Positions 37,485 through 45,904 are shown, numbered from the stretch's first letter. The stretch: 64,000 nucleotides of DNA from Pseudomonas tumuqii (GCF_013184545.1 NZ_JAAOJA010000004.1:62001-126000), one strand, 5' to 3'. The notes: generated by a model not told the origin, from the sequence alone. A program made the numbers and translations.

Positions 37485-38063
37485 CTACTCGATGCTCAGG
37501 GACTCGATCCAGCGCACGCCTGGGGCAATCTCGTCGCGCTGCTCCGGTTGGTAGGGCGGCTGCTCGGGGGTGCCTGACGGCGCGCTGATGTAGTTGAGGT
37601 CGATCGCCTGCGGCCTGCCCCGCAGCCCTTGTTCGGTCGGCTCCAGTTGGAAGTACAAGCCGTTCCACAGCTTGGCGCCGAAATCGGTCGGCAACTGGTA
37701 CAAGAACAGCAGGTTGTGCTCCAGCCACGCCAGGTCATCGAGGGTAATTGTGCCGGGCTGCGCGTGCGGGTAGGGCACATGGCAGACGACTTCGCCCGGA
37801 CCATCGAGGCATTTGAACTCCTTCATCGACAGGAAGTGATCGGTGAAGCGCGCAGGCTCCAGACTGACGGTGAACGCCACGCTTCCATCACCCCGCGGCT
37901 CGAAGCGCACGCTGCCAAGGGTGATTCGCTGGTTGTCGCGGGTGGTGGCGGTGATGCTCTTCACACCCCGCAACTCCCATGCCTGGGCATCGACCACGGG
38001 GACGGCAAGCAGGCCCGTGAGCACGAGCGAGCCCAGTGTGAGCAATGGTCGTCTCCGTGTCAT
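37485..38063 (-). CDS. Secreted hypothetical protein
   Basis: A 192-residue protein with a signal peptide (MTRRRPLLTLGSLVLTGLLA, cleavage near VDA-QAWE). The mature part is beta-rich: ELRGVKSITATTRDNQRITLG, a Cys pair in KCLDGPGEVVCHVPYP that may form a disulfide, and a C-terminal WIESLSIE. I do not recognise a family. Start ATG at 38061-38063 follows GAGGTGCTC. It is convergent with the carboxypeptidase gene (21 bp). Confidence 0.75.
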   Translation of the reverse strand: MTRRRPLLTLGSLVLTGLLAVPVVDAQAWELRGVKSITATTRDNQRITLGSVRFEPRGDGSVAFTVSLEPARFTDHFLSMKEFKCLDGPGEVVCHVPYPHAQPGTITLDDLAWLEHNLLFLYQLPTDFGAKLWNGLYFQLEPTEQGLRGRPQAIDLNYISAPSGTPEQPPYQPEQRDEIAPGVRWIESLSIE

Positions 38064-38190
38064 GAGCACCTCGGCCGCACTGGCGGCTGCACTATGCCTG
38101 CAGCGGAGCGTTGACGACCGCATTGCAATCGCGGCGCGCCCTGCTTATGCAGCATAGCGCCCGTGCTGTCGGCTGCAAACGCTGGCGCGC

Positions 38191-38378
38191 CATGCGGCAG
38201 CCTTCGCGGTCCGCTATTGCATTGAGCGGATGCGGCACCTCAGCGCAGAACGTGCCGGCTTCTTTGGCGAGCGCATCGAGCATCGCGGCATCAATCTCAG
38301 GAGGCGCCGCCATTTGGGCAAACGCCTATCGGCTTCGAGCCGTTCATGAACGCCGAACTGCATGACGCGCAGAGACAG
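38191..38378 (-). pseudogene. Acyl-CoA dehydrogenase N-terminal relic
   Basis: Two adjacent minus-strand frames add up to the start of an acyl-CoA dehydrogenase. LSLRVMQFGVHERLEADRRL (about 38378-38310) continues in a shifted frame as EIDAAMLDALAKEAGTFCAE and PHPLNAIADREGC (38313-38191). The family normally reads MRFVLHELLEA, then a helix with EEAGKFxxEVLxPLN and GDxEGC. The catalytic remainder is gone. It is downstream of, and on the same strand as, the acyl-CoA-binding protein, so the lipid cluster once carried a dehydrogenase. The rest of 38,064-38,433 shows nothing else. Confidence 0.55.
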
Positions 38379-38433
38379 AATCCAGGGTGGCCGCGGTGGC
38401 CGCTCTACCGCGCGGGAAACCTGGTGCGGCGAA

Positions 38434-38691
38434 TCATTGCGCCAATGTGTTCTCGACCAGGTCCACATACTGTCGTTTGGCTTCGTCTGCGCTCATGCCT
38501 TCCAGCCGCTCCCACGCGGCGTACTTCGCGACGGCGACCAGCTCGTCGGGGCGCTCGCCCTCGATATCACCAGTAGTGGCCTGCTTATAGAGTGCATAGG
38601 ACTGCAGCAAGACCGCCGTCTCTGGCTTGAAGCCGATGTCGCGCTCGGCGATTTCCGTCGCGCGTTGGAAGCGTTGATTCAGTTCATTCAT
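38434..38691 (-). CDS. Acyl-CoA-binding protein
   Basis: An 85-residue four-helix ACBP: FQRATEIAERD, then PETAVLLQSYALYKQATTGD (the YxxYKQAT signature), and KYAAWERLEGMSADEAKRQY. The conserved Tyr, Lys and Trp that bind the CoA head and acyl chain are present. Bacterial ACBPs are sporadic. It sequesters long-chain acyl-CoA, here probably for the WS/DGAT encoded just upstream (63 bp). ATG at 38689-38691. Confidence 0.92.
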   Translation of the reverse strand: MNELNQRFQRATEIAERDIGFKPETAVLLQSYALYKQATTGDIEGERPDELVAVAKYAAWERLEGMSADEAKRQYVDLVENTLAQ

Positions 38692-38754
38692 GGCAAATTT
38701 TCCTTTCGAGAAAGACACCGCCACGCTTTATGGCCGTGCGGCGGCGATGCGAGG

Positions 38755-40389
38755 TCACGTGGACTTTTTCGCCTTGGGTTTGGGCAATGCCTTGACCAAC
38801 GCAGGCTTGCTGCGCTTGATCGGCGCAACAGCTGGCTCGGCTGTAGCGTCGGTTGCTGCCGGCGCGCGGTTGGGGAGAGCATCGCTGGCCAGCTCATCCG
38901 CCTCCTTTGCCAGCTTGCGCTGATGACGCGCGATGGCCTTCTTCAAGTCCTCATAGGCGGCCAACATATCCTCGGCAAAATCTTCCATATTGGGCAACGC
39001 GCGGCGGCACGCCACCACACCAAAGTTCAGCCCGCCGTTGTAGCTTTGCACCGTGATATTCAGCGCCACGCCGTGCATGACGATGCTTACCGGGGCAAAG
39101 ACGCGCAGGCGCGCGCCAGCAAAATACAGCGGCATATTGGGGCCCGGTACATTGGAGATGGCGACGTTGGCAAGCGCGGGGGCTTTTTCCGTCAGGCGCG
39201 CGCGGGTGACGAAGTTGACCATCATCGGCAACAGCCACGGCAAGCCGATCGACGGAAAATCAGTCAGGGCGAAACCTTTGAACACCGCGTTGTCTTGTTT
39301 GAATGCCTGGGAAGATTCCTGAATCGCGCGCAGCCGTCGCATCGGGTCGGCGATGTCGGTACGCAGGCGCATGTAGCCCAATGACGATTGATTGGAAATC
39401 TCGGTGTTGCCTGCCGCGCGCATCGAGTAGGGCACCGCGCCTATCAACGACTTGGCCGGCAACGCGTTGGCATCACTGAGATAGCTACGCAGCGCGCCGG
39501 AACAGATCGCCATCACCATGTCATTGATGGTCGCGTCCACGGATTTGCCGAGCGCTTTCAGCTCGGCCAGGTCCAGCGAGAAACTGGTCACCGAGCGTTG
39601 ATTGGTAATGCTGCCGTTGAATACCGTGGTCGGGGCGAAGCGTTGGCGCTCGCGTCGCGGCTGGGGGCTTGGTTCCGCGGCGTCGACGCCAACCGCTTCG
39701 CTGCTTTTGAGTAAGGCTTTCCACGACATGCTCCTTATTACTTTGTCGCCGCCCATTGCCAATAATTGGCCGAACACAGTCGCTACTTTCTTGACTTGGC
39801 CCGCCGTATTGCCAAGGCCGGCGCTCATCATCTCGGCGGCGCCCAGTTGATCATTGCAACGGTACAGGCGCGTGCGCGGTGCTCGCACCGCACGCGGCTC
39901 CGGGGTGATGTCCAAAATTATCTTGGCCACCGCCACGCCGCCCTGGCCATCCATCGCGGCGTGGTGAATCTTGTTGAAAACCGCTACCTCGCCGTTTTCC
40001 AGGCCTTCGATGACGTAGATCTCCCACAACGGGCGACTGCGGTCGAGCAATGACGATTGCAGCCGCGCAACCAGCGCGTGCAGCTGTTGGCGCGTACCCG
40101 GTTTGGACAGCACCATCCGCCGCAAGTGGTAATCCAGATCGAGATTCTCGTCTTCAACCCAAACCGGCGTGGTGAGATCGAACGGCATCTGCACCAGCTT
40201 GCTGGTGAACAGGCTGGCCAGATGCAAGCGTGCTTGCAGCAAGGCTTTTACGTCCTCGAAATAATCACCCTGGTAGCCATCGGGCAGCGTGCAGCACATC
40301 AAGGAGCTCACGTGCATCGGCATCTCGGGCGTTTCCACATACAGAAACATCGCGTCTATCGCCGTTAAGTGTTTTAAGCCACGCGCCAT
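38755..40389 (-). CDS. Wax ester synthase/diacylglycerol acyltransferase (WS/DGAT)
   Basis: A 544-residue bifunctional acyltransferase. The catalytic HHxxxDG motif is FNKIHHAAMDGQGG (about residues 137-150). The N-terminal LTAIDAMFLYVETPEMPMHV, central NDMVMAICSGALRSYL and C-terminal NVPGPNMPLYFAGARL are all family landmarks. A Lys/Ala/Pro-rich tail follows residue 460. It condenses acyl-CoA with fatty alcohol or diacylglycerol to make storage lipids at the membrane. The start at 40387-40389 (MARGLKHLTA) is the family start. It forms a gene group with the ACBP downstream and a hydrolase upstream. Confidence 0.95.
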   Translation of the reverse strand: MARGLKHLTAIDAMFLYVETPEMPMHVSSLMCCTLPDGYQGDYFEDVKALLQARLHLASLFTSKLVQMPFDLTTPVWVEDENLDLDYHLRRMVLSKPGTRQQLHALVARLQSSLLDRSRPLWEIYVIEGLENGEVAVFNKIHHAAMDGQGGVAVAKIILDITPEPRAVRAPRTRLYRCNDQLGAAEMMSAGLGNTAGQVKKVATVFGQLLAMGGDKVIRSMSWKALLKSSEAVGVDAAEPSPQPRRERQRFAPTTVFNGSITNQRSVTSFSLDLAELKALGKSVDATINDMVMAICSGALRSYLSDANALPAKSLIGAVPYSMRAAGNTEISNQSSLGYMRLRTDIADPMRRLRAIQESSQAFKQDNAVFKGFALTDFPSIGLPWLLPMMVNFVTRARLTEKAPALANVAISNVPGPNMPLYFAGARLRVFAPVSIVMHGVALNITVQSYNGGLNFGVVACRRALPNMEDFAEDMLAAYEDLKKAIARHQRKLAKEADELASDALPNRAPAATDATAEPAVAPIKRSKPALVKALPKPKAKKST

Positions 40390-40480
40390 GTCAATGCCCC
40401 TCGATTGCTTGGGTGGGTTTAGTCGAATAGGTGCACGTGCGCATCTGGCTGGCGAATCCCCGCACTGCCGAAATGGCGCA

Positions 40481-41224
40481 TTAGTCCAGGTTCGAACGAC
40501 GATAGGGTTGCCACGCACCCTCGGGCTGGGCGAGGCGGTCGGCGAGAATGCGCAAGACCATAGGGTTCACGCCCATGCCGACATGGCTGGCATGCACCTC
40601 GATATTTTCGGTATGCGGATTGTCGTTTTGGATGCAGCAGGGCCAGGCCACGATGCCGTCGCTGCGGCTGTAGATCGAAGTCGTTGGCATTGACGGCGCG
40701 AGATGCAAGTTGGGGAACTCGCTGGCCGCCTCGCCTTTAGGCGGGTTATAGCGCCGATAAATGCCGTTCGCATTGCTGGCGCTTTCAGGCCCGGCAAATG
40801 GGCTGCCTAGCGACACCACCGCCCGTACATCATCGGGTCGCATTTTCGCCAGCTCACGCGCGAACAGGCCGCCCAAACTCCAGCCGACGAGGCTGACTTT
40901 GCGTCCATGCTGTGCGCGCAATTCATCAATGCGTTTCAGGCAGGCCCCCATCACGCCGGGCTGCGGCCCAAGGTTGCGACCCATTTCCCAGCAGTGCACC
41001 GAGTAGCCCTGTGCTTGCAAAAAGCGTCGCAGCAGAAACGTCGAGCGGTCACTGGCGACCAGGCCCGGAAAGACCAGCACCGGATGTCCATCGCCGCGCG
41101 CTCTGGCCGTCAGCAGCGGCCACAATGCCAGCGTGGATAATATTTCCAGCGGCAAACGCAGTTCCATCGCCAGCAAGTGCAGGCCGGGGGCTCGAATAGT
41201 TTCGCTGGCTTGCTTCTCTGTCAT
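40481..41224 (-). CDS. Alpha/beta hydrolase, lipase-like
   Basis: A 247-residue alpha/beta hydrolase. Nucleophile elbow GWSLGG (Ser about residue 116), oxyanion segment VFPGLVASDRS, Asp in IYSRSDGIVAW and His in VHASHVGMGVN. No signal peptide, so intracellular. Upstream of WS/DGAT on the same strand, it may mobilise or remodel neutral lipids; substrate not provable. ATG at 41222-41224. Confidence 0.87.
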   Translation of the reverse strand: MTEKQASETIRAPGLHLLAMELRLPLEILSTLALWPLLTARARGDGHPVLVFPGLVASDRSTFLLRRFLQAQGYSVHCWEMGRNLGPQPGVMGACLKRIDELRAQHGRKVSLVGWSLGGLFARELAKMRPDDVRAVVSLGSPFAGPESASNANGIYRRYNPPKGEAASEFPNLHLAPSMPTTSIYSRSDGIVAWPCCIQNDNPHTENIEVHASHVGMGVNPMVLRILADRLAQPEGAWQPYRRSNLD

Positions 41225-41309
41225 GGCTTGTTCTTCTTTATTATTGAATTTGAATTATTGAATTTGAATTGATGATCGCTGCGCCGACACTCATCGGCTA
41301 CCGCTGTAG

Positions 41310-42449
41310 ATGAATGCAGAAAGCCTACAAGCCAAAGCGGCTTCCCCAAAGGCTGAGAACGGCCATACAATTGATAATTCCGGCCAAACTATCTGGTTCA
41401 TCACCAAAATGAATCCATTGCAGTCGACCTGTCCAATGCCCGCATTGCTCTCGTTTTGCATTCAGCAAATGCTGCGGCGCGGCTACGATCTGGATGAGGT
41501 TTTGCGCGACAGCGGGCTTGATGGCCAATCGTATTCGCAGCCGGAAACCCTGCTCAATGGCAAAGCCGAGCTCGCCGTCTACGCCAGTATTCAACGGCTG
41601 GTTGGTAGCAAGAACATGGACGAACTTGGGCTGGCCATAGGCGGGGAAGTCAACGTCAATAGCGTCGGTATGCTCGGTGGATTGGTGGCCAATGCCGTCG
41701 ATTTGAACCATGCCGGTTACTTGTTAAGGCGCTTTCAAACATTGTCCAATCGGTGGTTTACGCCGGAGCTAATCGGTTCGCTGGCACCGGGCAACGCCGT
41801 GGTGCGTTATCGCCAGACGGTCAATCTGGAGCGGTACCATGGTTTTCTGATCAATCTGTCGATGTGCGGCGCACAGCATTTGCTTGGCGAAATATTCGGT
41901 GACGCTGCCAAGGGTTTCGTCACGAAAGTTGCTTTCGCTTATCCCCAACCGGAAAAACCGCAACAGCATCTAACGGAGTTCAATTGCCCGGTCAGTTTCG
42001 GCCACGACTTCACCTACGTCACTTTTGATCATGAAGTTGGCCAGGCGATCAACCCGAAACGCAGCGAGTTCAGCTACAACGTTTTCCTGCAACAGTGCCG
42101 TGAGTCCGCCACGCGCTTTGCTTCAACATCCTGTCGGCAACGCGTGCTCAATAGCTTGTCGTGTATGGACGAGTATCCCAGTGCAGCCGCAATGGCGGAG
42201 TCCTTGAATTGTTCCGAGCGCAGCTTGCGTCGGCATCTGAATGAGGAGGGCGTGCAGTATTCGGAGTTGATCGACAAGATCAGGTTTGACCGTGCCGTCT
42301 ACCTGTTGAGTCATTCCGCCGATTCCGTAAAAGCCATCGGCTACCAGTTGTCTTACAGCGAACCGGCCGCATTTATTCGCGCGTTTGCGCGTTGGTCGGG
42401 AACCAGTCCAGCCGAGTTTCGCAAAACCGTTGCACGCGCCCTGCTATAG
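41310..42449 (+). CDS. AraC-family regulator
   Basis: A 379-residue regulator. N-terminal ligand-like domain of the arabinose-binding (OruR/ArgR-like) AraC group (LLNGKAELAVYASIQRLVGS ... CPVSFGHDFTYVTFDHEVG). C-terminal AraC helix-turn-helix pair: SAAAMAESLNCSERSLRRHL and KAIGYQLSYSEPAAFIRAFARWSG. Divergent from the lipid genes by 85 bp, hence their likely regulator. An internal ATG at 41409 (MNPLQSTCPMPAL) is an alternative start that matches family alignment better. The gene is less GC-biased than its neighbours. Confidence 0.9.
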   Translation: MNAESLQAKAASPKAENGHTIDNSGQTIWFITKMNPLQSTCPMPALLSFCIQQMLRRGYDLDEVLRDSGLDGQSYSQPETLLNGKAELAVYASIQRLVGSKNMDELGLAIGGEVNVNSVGMLGGLVANAVDLNHAGYLLRRFQTLSNRWFTPELIGSLAPGNAVVRYRQTVNLERYHGFLINLSMCGAQHLLGEIFGDAAKGFVTKVAFAYPQPEKPQQHLTEFNCPVSFGHDFTYVTFDHEVGQAINPKRSEFSYNVFLQQCRESATRFASTSCRQRVLNSLSCMDEYPSAAAMAESLNCSERSLRRHLNEEGVQYSELIDKIRFDRAVYLLSHSADSVKAIGYQLSYSEPAAFIRAFARWSGTSPAEFRKTVARALL

Positions 42450-42532
42450 CTGGCACGTCAACCGAGGCCGTGCGTTCGATGGGGAGACGTCGGCTGCTCA
42501 CGGGGTATTTTGCGGCTCATGGGGGCGGACCT

Positions 42533-42539
42533 GCCCAAC
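42533..42539 (-). other. Possible integron core site (GTTGGGC)
   Basis: GTTGGGC on the minus strand fits the GTTRRRY core. However, I find no paired attC arms between it and the methyltransferase stop, so it may be chance. Confidence 0.2.
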
Positions 42540-42563
42540 TCGCTGGTGCTTGGAAAAATTCAT

Positions 42564-42653
42564 TCAAACATCCTGGTCAAGAAGATCAATCTCTCTGCGA
42601 ATGTCCTCCATTCCACCACATTCATCAGGTGCCAAATTATTTACTACTTCCAT
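42564..42653 (-). pseudogene. Truncated isochorismate-pyruvate lyase / chorismate mutase (pchB-like)
   Basis: A 29-codon frame starting 15 bp after the methyltransferase stop and preceded by GGAG. Its residues LAPDECGGMEDIRREIDLLD match the start of PchB-type chorismate mutases ((P)xDCxGLxDIRxxIDxLDxD). The frame ends at TGA where the helix should continue with the catalytic Arg/Lys, so only the first quarter remains. It implies that the methyltransferase was once cotranscribed with an isochorismate/salicylate-type enzyme. Confidence 0.55.
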
Positions 42654-42668
42654 GTATACAGCTCCGGT

Positions 42669-43535
42669 TCAGGTTGATGGGCATACGGTTTGAGGTGAGG
42701 TCGCAATCGCGCGCACCTGACGAAGGTTGTCTGTGAACTCGAGGCATCCGTCTTCCTCGCACAGCGGGGACAGAGCTGCGATGTAATCCTGCTTCATAAG
42801 CGCTTGCTCGTGCGGTGGGATTCCATGCAGGTCGTACATACCTTCAAACCAAGACCAAATATCCGATGGCGAGTAGCGTCTTGAGATCGAGACATCTTCG
42901 ACCAACACGTCATCGAAACGATTGGTGAGCAATTGCTGAATCTGCCCAGGCTCACTGAGCCGCGGGTCGCCAAAACTTGGGATCGTTGAGTTCAGACGCC
43001 GCCGCGCGACGCGGAGCAGGCTTAGGTACAGGTCCAGTGCAGCGCTCGGTGGTGGCTTGGCTCCCACAATGAATGAGAAGACGCCACCGGATCTCAGTAC
43101 TCTCCTGACTTCCGTGATCACGGAGTCCAGATCGTCCATGAGCATGAGGGCCATGTGACAAAGCACGAAGTCGGCCGAGCCTTCAGGCAGCGGCAGTGCC
43201 TGAGCACGCCCTTGGATGAGAGTGGCACTTTGCCCGAGTCTGCGTCTTGCCACCGTGAGTTCGCCTTGGCTGATGTCAACGCCCATCAGCGTTGCTGGCC
43301 GCTGCCGCGAGGAAGCCACTAGCCACAGCAGGTAGCCATCACCGCAGGCTACATCCAGCACTGTCAGTGGCGAGTTCTCTTTGGAAACCAAGGCGGCAAG
43401 GAAGTCGTATGAAGACGTGGCGACTTCACCCTGCTTGGCGGCTCGCAATGACATGAAGGCCTGCGATGTGACGCCAGCACGCTGATCATGAAAGTCAGCG
43501 AGGAAGCGTTCGTTCGAAGTAAGGGATGATGGCAC
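42669..43535 (-). CDS. SAM-dependent methyltransferase, possibly integron-cassette-borne
   Basis: A 288-residue class I methyltransferase. Motif I VLDVACGDGYLLWLVA (about residues 52-67), acidic loop GVDISQGELTVARRR, GRAQALPLPEGSADFVLCHM as motifs II/III, and RVLRSGGVFSFIVG as the post-motif. The substrate is unknown; a pchB fragment behind it hints at an aromatic acid. I set the start at GTG 43533-43535 (PSSLTSNERFLADFHDQ follows). The longer upstream frame runs through non-coding integron sequence. The GTG lies 5 bp after a GTTAGGC core site, a spacing common in cassettes. Confidence 0.75.
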   Translation of the reverse strand: MPSSLTSNERFLADFHDQRAGVTSQAFMSLRAAKQGEVATSSYDFLAALVSKENSPLTVLDVACGDGYLLWLVASSRQRPATLMGVDISQGELTVARRRLGQSATLIQGRAQALPLPEGSADFVLCHMALMLMDDLDSVITEVRRVLRSGGVFSFIVGAKPPPSAALDLYLSLLRVARRRLNSTIPSFGDPRLSEPGQIQQLLTNRFDDVLVEDVSISRRYSPSDIWSWFEGMYDLHGIPPHEQALMKQDYIAALSPLCEEDGCLEFTDNLRQVRAIATSPQTVCPST

Positions 43536-43540
43536 TTGCG

Positions 43541-43547
43541 GCCTAAC
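43541..43547 (-). other. Possible attI/cassette junction core site (GTTAGGC)
   Basis: On the minus strand this is GTTAGGC, the commonest GTTRRRY recombination core. It stands 109 bp upstream of the intI relic start, a normal attI distance, and 5 bp before the methyltransferase GTG. The placement is the evidence; the 7-mer alone could be chance. Confidence 0.4.
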
Positions 43548-43655
43548 TATAAATGGACACCAACTGGTGTGATAACCCTTTGACGGGGGCATTCCCTGTC
43601 CTCTCGACCAGCCCTGTCCTGGGCATTGTAGCGGTTGGATGACCGCATAAGGGAG

Positions 43656-43932
43656 TTGAATGCCTTGGGCGGGAAGCCCCGGTTGCTCGATCAGGTGCGC
43701 GAGCAGATTCGCCTGCAAAACTGCGCGATTCGTACCGAGCGCACTTATTACGAGTGGGGCGGCGTTTTATACGTTGTCATCGCAATCGTCACCCTCTGGC
43801 GAAGGGGCGGCTGAAGTCGAGGCTTTCCGTTCCGATCTCGCGCTGCGCAGAGGTGTGTCCGCTTCCGTTGGCCTCGTTTTATTTCTCTACAAGCAGGTGC
43901 TCAAGCTGGATCTGCCGTGGCCAGGGGAGATC
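43656..43932 (+). pseudogene. intI: Integron integrase (intI) relic
   Basis: Three frames in order reproduce the N-terminal part of an integron integrase. LNALGGKPRLLDQVREQIRL and QNCAIRTERTYYEW (43656-43757, TTG start behind AAGGGAG); then RRFIRCHRNRHPLAKG (43760-43807); then GAAEVEAFRSDLALRRGVSA and FLYKQVLKLDLPWPGEIG (43804-43932). A few codons are also missing after VSAS. The catalytic domain with the RHRY residues is absent. It is the core-binding domain of a tyrosine recombinase of the Pseudomonas chromosomal-integron kind, clearly dead. Confidence 0.72.
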
Positions 43933-43962
43933 GGTTGCGTGGGGCCGGCCCTACGGAATGTC

Positions 43963-44409
43963 TTAGGGCTCGAGATCGATCGCGGCCCTGTAACTGCCAT
44001 CCATATAAAAAGGCGTCGAGGCGTGTTCATGGACGATGCGCCAGGCGCCGTCGAACTTCTGCAGGCCCAGGGTGGCGCGCACCCAGATTGCCGGTCGCTC
44101 GCCGTCGGTTTTACGCCCGCTGATTCGTTGCAGGCTGGTGCAGAACGCGACCTCGTCGCCCAGGGTAAGGCGTGGTTCGCGAATCTCCAGGCTGATTGGC
44201 CCATCCCAGGTGGCGAACCAGTGCGCCAGGTCCGCGCTGATCCGCTCCCGCCCGCTGCGTTGGAGCGGCGGTGCGAGGTCGAACGACAGCACCTCGGCAG
44301 CGTAACAGGCACTCGCCCCGTCCAGATCCTTGCTGCGAATGGCCTGCGCCCAGCGTTCCAGTAGTGCGCGCACCTCGGTTTGCGGGTTGCTATGCGTCTC
44401 TGTCGACAT
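43963..44409 (-). CDS. SnoaL-like/NTF2-fold protein
   Basis: A 148-residue NTF2-like protein: RALLERWAQAIRSKDLDGAS, APPLQRSGRERISADLAHWF and a C-terminal sheet WVRATLGLQKFDGAWRIVHE. It resembles the SnoaL-like protein at 31287-31721 in layout and length, but that copy belongs to the ECF42 cluster whereas this one stands alone beside the intI relic. Its 3' end is about 30 bp from the relic, so the chromosomal break that truncated intI ended here. Function unknown. Confidence 0.82.
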   Translation of the reverse strand: MSTETHSNPQTEVRALLERWAQAIRSKDLDGASACYAAEVLSFDLAPPLQRSGRERISADLAHWFATWDGPISLEIREPRLTLGDEVAFCTSLQRISGRKTDGERPAIWVRATLGLQKFDGAWRIVHEHASTPFYMDGSYRAAIDLEP

Positions 44410-44512
44410 GGCGGTCTCCCAGTTGAGTCAGGGCATGGTGAAATCACGGTGCCCGGTAACTGGTCGTATGACAGGGCTGCAGATCGACAGTCGGGTAGCG
44501 GATCCAGCAGAT

Positions 44513-44538
44513 AAAAAAAGCCCGTCACCAGGACGGGC
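44513..44538 (-). terminator. Intrinsic terminator of oprD
   Basis: On the minus strand a perfect 7-bp stem GCCCGTC/GACGGGC with a 5-nt loop is followed by seven T residues, 50 bp after the oprD stop. Confidence 0.88.
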
Positions 44539-44587
44539 CGAAGGTGCCGTAACACATGGAGTAAGCCGACGCGGGTAAAGCCGTGAA

Positions 44588-45832
44588 TCAGAGAATCGAC
44601 AGCGGGTAGTTGAAGATCAGGCGGTTCTCGTCGAACTCGTTGCTGCTGAAGTCGCGACGGATGCTCGCGTTGCGCCATTTCATCGACAGGTTCTTCAGGG
44701 CGCCGCTCTGGATGACATAGGCCAGTTCGGTTTCACGGCCCCATTCCTTGCCGTCGTCGGTGCTGGCGGTGTGTACGTTGTCGCCGCTGATGTAGCGGTT
44801 CATCAGGGTCAGGCCGGGGATGCCGGCGGCGGCGAAGTTGTAGTCGTGGCGCACTTGCCAGGAGCGCTCCTTGGCGTTGTCGTAGCTGGCGTTGAAGCTG
44901 TCGTTGGCCAGGGTGCCGCCGCTGGTGCCGTTGACCCGCATCCAGCCGCTGTCGCCGCTGACCTTCTGCAGGCCGACATAGAAGGTGTTGCCGCCGAGCT
45001 TGGCCGAGAACAGCCCCGAGTAGGTCTTGTTGTCCAGTTCGCCGGCCAGTTCGCTGCCGTCTTCGCCGCCCTGGAAGTAGCCGAGGTTGGCGCCCAGGGT
45101 CCAGTCGCCGACTGGCTGGCCGTGTTGCACTTGCAGGTACTGCTGGTTGTAGACGTCCTGCAGTTCGGCGTGCCACAGGCCGACCAGGGTGCGCTCCTGG
45201 TTGAATCTGTATTCGCCGCCGGCGAAGTTGAAGCGGTCCGACAGGGCGCCGGCGAAGCTCATGTCTTCCATGCTGGCGTTGTTGCGTTCGCTGTTCTGGC
45301 GGAACTGGCCGCCATACAGGGTCAGGCCGGCGATCTCGTTGGAGGTCAGCTGGGCGCCCTGGAAGGTCTGCGGCAGCGAGCGGCCGTCGTCGGCGCGCAG
45401 GATCGGCAGGACCGGCATCCACTCGCCGACCTTCAGTTCGGTCTTGGACAGCTTGGCCTTGGCCGCCACGCCCAGGCGGCCGAAGTCGTCGGCCGGGTGG
45501 TTGCCGTCATGTACCGGCAGCAGGCCGGTGTTGCGCGTGCCGCGGCCGCCGTCGAGCTTGAGCGCATACAGGCCCAGCACGTCGACGCCGAAGCCGACCG
45601 GGCCTTCGGTGAAGCCGGAGCGCGCGTCGAGGATGAAGCTCTGGGTCCACTCTTCGGCTTTGCCCTGGGGGAAGGCCGGGTCGACGAAGTTGCGGTTGAT
45701 ATAGAAGTTGCGCAGGCCGAGGGTGACCTTGGCGTCTTCGCTGAAACCGGCGGCCTGGCTGCTGAGCGGTAAGGCGAGGGCCATGCTGCCGGCGCCGAGC
45801 AGGACCAGCGAGAGGGCGTTGCGTGCTGTCAT
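44588..45832 (-). CDS. OprD-family outer-membrane porin
   Basis: A 414-residue OprD/Occ porin. Signal peptide MTARNALSLVLLGAGSMALA cleaved near QAA-GFSE, then an 18-strand barrel with LGLRNFYINRNFVD at the start. FILDARSGFTEGPVGFGVDV and DGGRGTRNTGLLPVHDG lie in the early strands; FNYPLSIL is the C-terminal strand. OccK-type members admit uronates and benzoates. Because the sugar-acid operator and promoter module stand upstream (46127-46185), I infer the outer-membrane entry for uronate or aldarate. The ATG at 45830-45832 follows GGGAG; an upstream in-frame TTG is less likely. The mRNA leader is about 290 nt. Confidence 0.9.
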   Translation of the reverse strand: MTARNALSLVLLGAGSMALALPLSSQAAGFSEDAKVTLGLRNFYINRNFVDPAFPQGKAEEWTQSFILDARSGFTEGPVGFGVDVLGLYALKLDGGRGTRNTGLLPVHDGNHPADDFGRLGVAAKAKLSKTELKVGEWMPVLPILRADDGRSLPQTFQGAQLTSNEIAGLTLYGGQFRQNSERNNASMEDMSFAGALSDRFNFAGGEYRFNQERTLVGLWHAELQDVYNQQYLQVQHGQPVGDWTLGANLGYFQGGEDGSELAGELDNKTYSGLFSAKLGGNTFYVGLQKVSGDSGWMRVNGTSGGTLANDSFNASYDNAKERSWQVRHDYNFAAAGIPGLTLMNRYISGDNVHTASTDDGKEWGRETELAYVIQSGALKNLSMKWRNASIRRDFSSNEFDENRLIFNYPLSIL

Positions 45833-45862
45833 TGTTGTTGTGCTCCCATTTTTGAACAAGCC

Positions 45863-45904
45863 GCTCCCTTGCCGGCCTTGAAGCCAGCATCGTGCGCAGG
45901 GAGC
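45863..45904. repeat. Stem-loop in the oprD leader
   Basis: GCTCCCT (45863-45869) pairs with AGGGAGC (45898-45904), and the interior can pair further (GCCGGC/GCCAGC region). It lies about 30 nt before the oprD start, so it could influence translation. Confidence 0.35.

Noticed and set aside
42669..43718. The full 349-codon frame as the methyltransferase
   Set aside because: Its first 61 codons read antisense through the intI relic and attI-like region. The GTG at 43535 starts the recognisable protein.
43963..44409. SnoaL-like gene as an integron cassette
   Set aside because: It lies on the intI side of the junction, not on the cassette side, and no core site flanks it.
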